Shown here: piece by piece, positions 57,886-64,000 of the stretch
Position numbering within the stretch: position 1 is the stretch's first letter
Layout of the letters: each line of letters begins with the position of its first letter
Source: Alteromonas sp. LOR
GTDB taxonomy: Bacteria; Pseudomonadota; Gammaproteobacteria; Enterobacterales; Alteromonadaceae
Length of the DNA: 64,000 nucleotides
Direction: 5' to 3'
Assembly: GCF_000753865.1 (NCBI RefSeq)
Contig: NZ_JQFW01000002.1
Coordinates: 142,012-206,011 of the forward strand
Translations under genes and position numbers: made by a program
Notes under the pieces: model-generated
The model's database searches: none
Seen by the model: only the letters and a program-made list of their open reading frames with translations
What the model was told of the DNA's origin: nothing

Positions 57886-58935
57886 TTATAACAGCTTTCG
57901 AACCCGCTTCATTAACAACGATTCTTTTGGTACATCAACACGCTGTATTAGCTCATCCACGAGTGGATCTGAGAAATCGGTAGGAAATGTGGTGGCTATT
58001 TTTATGATTTTGTCGTGCTTTCTAAATACGTAGGTAGATGCATAAAGTGTGGGGGCTTTCTCAGACTCAGCCGTAATGCCGAGTCGCCACCCATCGGCAA
58101 TTCCTTTTACTTTATATGGTGCTGCTGGGCTAGAGAGAGTAAGAGTAAGTTGCTGTGCTTTAGCTACCGCACTCGCTTTCGCTAGGTCGACATCGAGTTG
58201 CTCGTTTAACAGCGTGCGATCATCTTCAGTTATCTTGTGTGTAAACGGGTAAACAATCACATCAACGAGGGCATCCTCATAAGCAGGGTGAGTATATCGG
58301 GTAATGGCGCCACTAAATGGATCTGCAAAAAGTTGGGTGTCTAGCTTAGTAAACTGCCCAAATGAATTAGGCACTGCTAAGTCATGCTGATAATTACTTG
58401 CCTCAAGAGCGCGATAAAGGAATTCTGCTGTAAAAATTCCTTCGTTGACTGCATTGTCTTCCCACTGCCTAATTAGCGTTTCGGCATGTTGAAGGTTTCC
58501 ACTTTCAGCCTGTTTCTGTGTACTTGTCTTAACAATATGGGAGTTTATCTCCATTCCTCGCCACTGCAGCGTAATTTCAGCAAATTGAGTGGTTACTCTC
58601 CCCACATTGGCTATCAACAGTTCGTAGTCATTATTCTCTGCATAAGGCTGCAGCGAGGTTAAATATGAGTTTGCCTTTAGAGCAGACACAAATTCGTCGG
58701 GAGTAATACTATCTTCTTTGCAGCGAACCTCTGGCTCGTTGCACAAGGCCACGAGCTCAGGCGACGGGTAAGTGGAAAACACAGAGACTGGTGCAGAAAC
58801 ACTATTTACAGCAGGGTTGGTCACAACGGCGTGTGCTATGGGTGAAAAAGTACCAATAGAAAGGAGTGCTCCAGTTGAAACCATAGCAAGAGACAAGGAG
58901 GCTATTCGAAAAGCGAAGCTGCGAAAGGTCGGCAT
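57886..58935 (-). CDS. exported protein of unknown function
   Basis: The protein has 349 residues. A signal peptide with cleavage after AHA (about residue 36) directs it to the periplasm. The mature part has no motif I recognise; it has two short cysteine-containing strings (LVALCNEPEVRCKED) early on and is mostly alpha/beta in composition. It lies 11 bp after xseA, so the two may be co-transcribed, but no functional link is evident. Confidence 0.85.
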   Translation of the reverse strand: MPTFRSFAFRIASLSLAMVSTGALLSIGTFSPIAHAVVTNPAVNSVSAPVSVFSTYPSPELVALCNEPEVRCKEDSITPDEFVSALKANSYLTSLQPYAENNDYELLIANVGRVTTQFAEITLQWRGMEINSHIVKTSTQKQAESGNLQHAETLIRQWEDNAVNEGIFTAEFLYRALEASNYQHDLAVPNSFGQFTKLDTQLFADPFSGAITRYTHPAYEDALVDVIVYPFTHKITEDDRTLLNEQLDVDLAKASAVAKAQQLTLTLSSPAAPYKVKGIADGWRLGITAESEKAPTLYASTYVFRKHDKIIKIATTFPTDFSDPLVDELIQRVDVPKESLLMKRVRKLL

Positions 58936-58946
58936 AATTGGCTGAG

Positions 58947-60299
58947 TTATTCCTTTAACGTTTTGGTTACTGTACTGGTTATTTCACCGTCAGTCACTCG
59001 GGTTGTTATCGTATCGCCATTATTCACCGCCTCCACACTGGTTATCGCAGCGTTGTCAGAGAGAGTAATACTGTAACCTCTTGCCAGTGTAGACAGTGGA
59101 CTTACCGATTGAAGTAATGATGCATTTGAGGCCAGCTGTTGCTTTTTGGTGCCAAGCAGCGCGGCCATGCTATTGAGTAATCTCGTTCTCACATAGGCCA
59201 AATTACTGTTTGATTGCGCAAGGCGTTGTGCTGGGTTTTGTCTATTCAGCCGGCTAGTTAGCGATTGCAGTTGTTTATCAGCGCCTGCTATATCTCGCTG
59301 CATTTTGTGCAGTAATTGCAGCTGTAACCGGTCTAGTGATTGCCATTGGTGCTGTATTTTACTCTGTGGGTGTAAGTTTTGTAATCGCTGACGCTGAATG
59401 GTCAGTTTTTGTTTGTTGCTGATGAGCTTTTGTGCAATCGCACGATGTATACGCTGGCGTTTTTGTACCAGCTTTTGCACAATTTCGTTCGAATCTTGGC
59501 TTAAAAGCTCAGCGGCAGCAGAAGGGGTTGGAGCACGCAAATCGGCTACAAAATCAGAAATAGTAAAATCGACTTCGTGGCCAACAGCACTCACAATAGG
59601 TAAATGACTGGCCGACACTTCTCGCGCTAATGCCTCATTATTAAAGCACCACAAGTCTTCTAGCGAACCACCGCCACGGGTTAAAAGCAGTACGTCAACT
59701 TCATTTCTTTCATTGGCTTTCTTAAGAGCCTGAATAAGCTGAGCCGGTGCAGTTTCCCCCTGTACCATTGAGGGGTACACAATAACCTGTGTTTGCGGGC
59801 TTCGACGTTTCAAAACGCTAAGTACGTCGTGAAGGGCGGCGCCACTTGATGAGGTGATCACGCCAATACGAGTAATATAGGTGGGTAAGCTTCGTTTTAT
59901 TGACGCGTCGAACAGCCCCTCATTGTTGAGTTTCAGCTTTAACGCTTCAAAGGCCTGTTTTAAAGCGCCTTCACCGTCACTTTCCATGTGTTCAACAACT
60001 AGCTGATAGTCGCCTCTAGCCTCATAAAGACCCACCGACGCTCTCACTAATATTTTATCGCCTTCTTTCGGGCGCTGACGCACCGAGCGGTTTGAGCCCT
60101 TAAACATGGCGGCACGTACTTGTGCTTTGTTGTCTTTTAACGTGAAGTACCAATGTCCTGATGCCGCACAAACAAAATTGGATATTTCAGCAGACAGCCA
60201 AATCAGGCCAATTTCGCCTTCAAGCACGGTTCTAGCCAATCGATTTAGCTTTGTTACTGTTAAAATTTGTCGAGATGTAGATGGCGAATTTGTAAACAT
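58947..60299 (-). CDS. xseA: exodeoxyribonuclease VII large subunit
   Basis: The protein has 450 residues from ATG 60299; four extra codons upstream are possible. An N-terminal OB fold ([27 protein letters not shown]) is followed by the catalytic region with [19 protein letters not shown] and [20 protein letters not shown], then a coiled coil. With XseB it degrades single-stranded DNA. It is divergent from guaB across 100 bp. Confidence 0.97.
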   Translation of the reverse strand: MFTNSPSTSRQILTVTKLNRLARTVLEGEIGLIWLSAEISNFVCAASGHWYFTLKDNKAQVRAAMFKGSNRSVRQRPKEGDKILVRASVGLYEARGDYQLVVEHMESDGEGALKQAFEALKLKLNNEGLFDASIKRSLPTYITRIGVITSSSGAALHDVLSVLKRRSPQTQVIVYPSMVQGETAPAQLIQALKKANERNEVDVLLLTRGGGSLEDLWCFNNEALAREVSASHLPIVSAVGHEVDFTISDFVADLRAPTPSAAAELLSQDSNEIVQKLVQKRQRIHRAIAQKLISNKQKLTIQRQRLQNLHPQSKIQHQWQSLDRLQLQLLHKMQRDIAGADKQLQSLTSRLNRQNPAQRLAQSNSNLAYVRTRLLNSMAALLGTKKQQLASNASLLQSVSPLSTLARGYSITLSDNAAITSVEAVNNGDTITTRVTDGEITSTVTKTLKE

Positions 60300-60399
60300 A
60301 AAAAAAATCACATGGTTTAATACAAATAGAGTTTACCTTAAAACCAAAAAACACTACAATCACGCCGCAATTAACCCTCAACTGAATAGGTGTTGTTGC

Positions 60400-61869
60400 A
60401 TGCTACGTATCATCCAAGAAGCCCTTACTTTTGACGATGTGTTGCTAGTTCCTGGCCACTCAACCGTCCTCCCTCACACAGCAAGTCTACAAACGCGTCT
60501 TACGCGCAACGTGACAATGAATATCCCTATGGTGTCAGCCGCCATGGATACGGTTTCTGAAGCTCCCTTAGCCATTGCATTGGCACAAGAAGGTGGAATC
60601 GGGTTTATTCATAAAAACATGAAGCCTGAAGAGCAAGCAAAACACGTTCTTGAAGTTAAAAAGTATGAGAGCGGTGTAGTATCCGACCCTGTTACAGTAA
60701 CTAAAGACGCCACCATTGGCGACGTTATTGCTTTATCGAAAAGCAAAGGTTACTCAGGTTTCCCTGTTACCGATGAAGAAAATAACCTCATTGGTATCGT
60801 GACAGGCCGCGACCTTCGCTTCGAAAAGCGCTTAGAGCTTCCTATTAGTAACGTGATGACAGGCAAAGACGACCTTGTCACGGTGAAAGAAGGCGCTAGC
60901 TCTGACGTGGTTCTTGACTTGATGCATGAGCATCGCATCGAGAAAATTCTTGTTGTGGACGACGCATTCAAACTTACCGGCCTTATTACGGTAAAAGATT
61001 TCCAAAAAGCAGAAAACAAACCAAATGCCTGTAAAGACTCACTAGGAAGATTGCGTGTTGGTGCGGCTGTTAGTGTTGGCCCAGGTACTGACGAACGCAT
61101 TAAACTATTAGTAGATGCGGGTGTTGACGTGCTATTAATTGATACTTCACATGGTCACTCCCAAGGCGTTATCGACCGCGTGAAGAAAGTACGCCAAGAT
61201 TACCCTGATGTACAAATTATCGCTGGTAACGTAGCCACTCGTGAAGGTGCAAAAGCACTAGCGGATGCGGGCGTAGACGCAGTGAAAGTAGGTATAGGCC
61301 CGGGTTCAATCTGTACAACTCGTATTGTAACCGGTTGTGGTATGCCGCAGATTACTGCCGTTGCCGATGCGGTAGAAGCGCTTGAAGGGACTGGAATTCC
61401 AGTTATCGCTGATGGCGGTATTCGTTTCTCAGGTGATATCGCCAAAGCATTAGCAGCAGGTGCAAGCTGCGTGATGGTAGGCAGCATGCTTGCAGGTACC
61501 GAAGAAGCCCCGGGTGAAGTTGAGCTTTTCCAAGGCCGTTACTACAAATCTTACCGCGGTATGGGGTCGTTAGGCGCCATGAACCAAAGCCATGGTTCAT
61601 CAGACCGTTATTTCCAAGAATCCAATAATGCTGAAAAATTAGTACCAGAAGGTATTGAGGGTCGCGTTGCTTATAAAGGACCGATTGCCAATATTATTCA
61701 TCAGCAAATGGGCGGCCTTCGCTCAGCAATGGGCTTGACCGGGTGCGCTACTATCGAAGAGCTTAATACCAAAGCACAGTTTGTTCGCGTAACGTCAGCG
61801 GGTATGGGTGAAAGCCACGTGCACGATGTGAGTATTACGAAAGAAGCGCCAAACTACCGTTTAGGTTAA
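60400..61869 (+). CDS. guaB: inosine-5'-monophosphate dehydrogenase
   Basis: The protein has 489 residues from ATG 60400; the open frame extends far upstream but overlaps the xseA start. Two CBS repeats (about 95-205) interrupt the barrel. The catalytic loop [17 protein letters not shown] and the flap [10 protein letters not shown] are intact. It oxidises IMP to XMP for guanine synthesis. guaA follows by 190 bp. Confidence 0.98.
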   Translation: MLRIIQEALTFDDVLLVPGHSTVLPHTASLQTRLTRNVTMNIPMVSAAMDTVSEAPLAIALAQEGGIGFIHKNMKPEEQAKHVLEVKKYESGVVSDPVTVTKDATIGDVIALSKSKGYSGFPVTDEENNLIGIVTGRDLRFEKRLELPISNVMTGKDDLVTVKEGASSDVVLDLMHEHRIEKILVVDDAFKLTGLITVKDFQKAENKPNACKDSLGRLRVGAAVSVGPGTDERIKLLVDAGVDVLLIDTSHGHSQGVIDRVKKVRQDYPDVQIIAGNVATREGAKALADAGVDAVKVGIGPGSICTTRIVTGCGMPQITAVADAVEALEGTGIPVIADGGIRFSGDIAKALAAGASCVMVGSMLAGTEEAPGEVELFQGRYYKSYRGMGSLGAMNQSHGSSDRYFQESNNAEKLVPEGIEGRVAYKGPIANIIHQQMGGLRSAMGLTGCATIEELNTKAQFVRVTSAGMGESHVHDVSITKEAPNYRLG

Positions 61870-61883
61870 GGCGAGTTATTGTT

Positions 61884-62019
61884 CAGCGTGGGTATAGTGT
61901 CTAACACAACCACGCTGTAAACCCACCCATGGGAGCTTGGCCTCGGCATCCATGCCTCGGACAGGTTGTTTACAAACACTTTGCCCACGCTATATGACGC
62001 CATATGACGTAATACGTCA
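61884..62019 (+). promoter_or_regulatory. structured guaB-guaA spacer
   Basis: CAGCGTGG (61884-61891) and CCACGCTG (61910-61917) form a hairpin with an inner GTGT/ACAC pair. A 15-bp palindrome TGACGTA-A-TACGTCA (62005-62019) lies about 40 nt before guaA, preceded by a direct repeat ATATGACG. These are candidate RNA and protein control sites. Confidence 0.55.
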
Positions 62020-62058
62020 CAGTGTGGCTTAGTGGTTGAAAAGAAAAAAAGGCTTTTT

Positions 62059-63636
62059 ATGAGTTCAGACATACACGCTCAACGAATACTTATTTTGGAT
62101 TTTGGTTCGCAATATACACAGCTAATAGCACGCCGAGTACGTGAGATAGGCGTTTACTGTGAACTATGGGCTTGGGATGTAACCGAAGAGCAAATTCGCG
62201 CATTTAATCCTCAAGGGATCATATTGTCAGGCGGTCCAGAGTCGGTAACCGAAGAAGGGTCACCGCGAGCACCAGATTATGTATTTGAGGCCGGTGTTCC
62301 TGTTTTCGGAATTTGTTATGGCATGCAGACCATGGCTCACCAGCTTGGCGGCGGCGTGCTTGGTTCAGACAAGCGTGAGTTTGGTTATGCTCAAGTAGAG
62401 GTAATTAAGCCAAGTCCATTACTAGATAAGATTGAAGATGCTATCGGCGATAACGGAGCAGCTCGTCTTGATGTATGGATGAGTCACGGCGACAAAGTGT
62501 CTGCTATTCCTGATGGTTTTGAGACCATCGCCCAGACTGCGTCTTGCCCTCATGCGGCTATGTATAACGAAGAAAAACAGTTCTACGGTGTACAGTTTCA
62601 CCCAGAAGTTACCCACACTCGCCAGGGCATGCGTTTATTAACGCATTTCGTTATGGACGTGTGTAAGTGTGAAAAGCTATGGACTGCGGGTGCGATAATT
62701 GAAGATGCGATTGAGCGCATTAAGCAAAAAGTCGGCGATGATGAGGTCATACTCGGTCTTTCTGGTGGCGTAGACTCCTCTGTGACGGCCATGTTGCTAC
62801 ATCGCGCTATTGGCAAAAACCTTACCTGCGTATTTGTTGATAACGGGCTGTTGCGATTAAACGAAGCCGACCAAGTTATGGAGATGTTTGGCGACCACTT
62901 TGGTTTAAATATCATTCGTATCGATGCTGAAGAAAGATTCTTAGCGCGCCTTGAAGGTATTGAAGATCCAGAGCTTAAACGCAAAGCCATTGGCAACGAA
63001 TTTGTTCGCGTTTTTGATGAAGAAGCCGGCAAGCTTGCTAATGCTAAATGGTTAGCTCAGGGCACTATCTATCCTGACGTAATCGAATCAGCAGGGTCGG
63101 CCACAGGCAAAGCCCACGTGATTAAGTCTCACCACAACGTAGGCGGTCTCCCAGACGATATGGCGCTCGGGCTTGTTGAGCCATTGCGTGAATTATTTAA
63201 AGATGAAGTGCGCAAAATTGGTCTTGAGTTAGGCCTGCCTTACGACATGCTATACCGCCATCCTTTCCCTGGACCCGGTTTAGGGGTTCGTGTACTTGGT
63301 GAAATTAAGAAAGAGTACTGCGATCTCTTGCGTCGTGCCGATGCTATCTTTATTGAAGAGCTATACGCCGCAGACTTATACCAAAAAGTGAGTCAAGCAT
63401 TCACCGTATTCTTACCGGTACGCTCTGTAGGCGTTATGGGCGATGCGCGTAAATACGACTGGGTAGTTAGCCTTCGCGCTGTTGAGACTATCGACTTTAT
63501 GACGGCGCATTGGGCACACCTGCCTTACGATTTCCTAGGTAAAGTGTCTAACCGTATTATCAACGAAGTAGACGGTATCTCTCGTGTGGTATACGACATT
63601 TCAGGAAAACCGCCTGCTACTATTGAGTGGGAATAG
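62059..63636 (+). CDS. guaA: GMP synthase (glutamine-hydrolysing)
   Basis: The protein has 525 residues from ATG 62059, the E. coli length; the longer frame from GTG 62032 is not needed. The class I amidotransferase cysteine is in [10 protein letters not shown], and the ATP pyrophosphatase loop is [14 protein letters not shown]. The C-terminal dimerisation part ends in [11 protein letters not shown]. It converts XMP to GMP after GuaB. Confidence 0.99.
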   Translation: MSSDIHAQRILILDFGSQYTQLIARRVREIGVYCELWAWDVTEEQIRAFNPQGIILSGGPESVTEEGSPRAPDYVFEAGVPVFGICYGMQTMAHQLGGGVLGSDKREFGYAQVEVIKPSPLLDKIEDAIGDNGAARLDVWMSHGDKVSAIPDGFETIAQTASCPHAAMYNEEKQFYGVQFHPEVTHTRQGMRLLTHFVMDVCKCEKLWTAGAIIEDAIERIKQKVGDDEVILGLSGGVDSSVTAMLLHRAIGKNLTCVFVDNGLLRLNEADQVMEMFGDHFGLNIIRIDAEERFLARLEGIEDPELKRKAIGNEFVRVFDEEAGKLANAKWLAQGTIYPDVIESAGSATGKAHVIKSHHNVGGLPDDMALGLVEPLRELFKDEVRKIGLELGLPYDMLYRHPFPGPGLGVRVLGEIKKEYCDLLRRADAIFIEELYAADLYQKVSQAFTVFLPVRSVGVMGDARKYDWVVSLRAVETIDFMTAHWAHLPYDFLGKVSNRIINEVDGISRVVYDISGKPPATIEWE

Positions 63637-63773
63637 GGAAAAGCAGGCACAATAAGCAAATACATCAGCTTAATAAGCCGCTTTAGCAAAAAGTAATAAA
63701 AAGAGCCCACGTGGCTAATGCCGATCAGTTAAGAAATATTTTAGCGATCGGTTGACCGATCTTTTATAGATGC

Positions 63774-63808
63774 AAAAATCCGATGAGCATTCGCCATCGG
63801 ATTTTTTT
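63774..63808 (+). terminator. hairpin ending at the transposase start codon
   Basis: AAAAATCCGATG and CATCGGATTTTT form a 12-bp stem with a 9-nt loop; the T-run ends at the base before the transposase ATG. It should block read-through transcription from outside and hide any ribosome site. Confidence 0.8.
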
Positions 63809-64000
63809 ATGAATTTTAAAACAGCTTTAGACACCGCGTTTAATGCCAGTACTCAGTTTCACTCATTTGACAAGCTTTCAACTTTCTTAGACCCAACTAT
63901 CATTGATGAAGCTTTTGTTGATGCAGGTGTGGCAACGGTCAGAAAGCGTCGCTTACCGCTTGAATCGGTGATGTGGTGTGTCATGGGAATGAGCCTTTTT
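63809..64000 (+). CDS. IS4-family transposase (partial, 3' end outside window)
   Basis: An open frame from ATG 63809 gives 64 residues before the window ends. FLDPTIIDEAFVDAGVATVR followed by KRRLPLESVMWCVMGMSLF matches the N-terminal DNA-binding domain of IS4-type transposases. The DDE core lies outside the window, so intactness cannot be judged. Confidence 0.85.
   Translation, partial: MNFKTALDTAFNASTQFHSFDKLSTFLDPTIIDEAFVDAGVATVRKRRLPLESVMWCVMGMSLF

Larger units (their letters stand above)
63716..64000 (+). mobile_element. IS4-family insertion sequence, left end (partial)
   Basis: TAATGCCGATCAGTTAAG at 63716-63733 is identical, as I recall, to the terminal inverted repeat of IS4. Palindrome GATCGGT-TG-ACCGATC (63746-63761) follows, as in IS4. 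The transposase starts at 63809. The element begins 80 bp after guaA and continues beyond the window. Confidence 0.8.

Noticed and set aside
60106..60399. N-terminal extension of guaB
   Set aside because: It would overlap the xseA start on the other strand and adds residues absent from IMP dehydrogenases; ATG 60400 gives the normal length.

Overview
The window looks like a chromosomal piece of a marine gammaproteobacterium of the Alteromonas type. This rests on moderate GC, dense small-gap operons, and conserved blocks (tgt-yajC-secDF, trmJ-cysE-iscR-suf, ndk-rlmN-pilF-rodZ-ispG-hisS-yfgM-bamB-der, xseA/guaB-guaA) whose proteins read like Alteromonadales/Vibrionales orthologs. The genus is an inference; no 16S or other marker is present.

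Layout. 1-5.1 kb is accessory: the N-terminal part of a VAO-type FAD oxidase, then a tightly packed plus-strand operon of a Tat-exported protein of unknown function, a small PqqD-like protein, an HprK-like kinase, a nucleotidyltransferase and a UDP-glucuronate-epimerase-like SDR. 5.1-11.4 kb (minus) holds a patatin and the glyoxylate-shunt genes glcB and aceA with a LysR regulator between them; glcB and aceA share a conserved upstream element. 12-16 kb has cheV, a lipoprotein alkaline phosphatase and a glutaminase. 16-21 kb is an Att-like ABC exporter (lipocalin-like lipoprotein, fused permease, ATPase) with an overlooked 53-residue ORF coupled between ATPase and permease. 21.5-23.4 kb has an orphan antitoxin with a decayed ParE toxin, a VC0807-like membrane protein and a rhomboid protease. 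23.6-28.9 kb is a yjfIJKLMC-type operon (DUF2170, PspA/IM30, K+ channel, DUF2491, DUF350, DUF1190, glutathionylspermidine-synthase-like).

From 29 kb on the content is mostly core: a possible minus-strand sRNA, queA, tgt-yajC-secD-secF, suhB, trmJ, cysE, then an iscR-iscS-sufBCDSA-sufT-sufE Fe-S assembly operon preceded by two adjacent IscR-type sites. Next come ndk, rlmN (behind a 19-bp perfect hairpin), a PilF-LysM fusion, rodZ, ispG, hisS, yfgM, bamB and der. The end holds an exported protein of unknown function, xseA, guaB, guaA, and the left end of an IS4-family insertion sequence cut by the window edge.

A recurring oddity is short, degenerate tandem repeats of 12-16 nt. They occur in many spacers (8.47, 13.6, 23.5, 31.0, 36.9, 37.1, 46.0 kb) and in frame within coding or possibly coding DNA (12.0, 17.2, 19.6, 20.4 kb).
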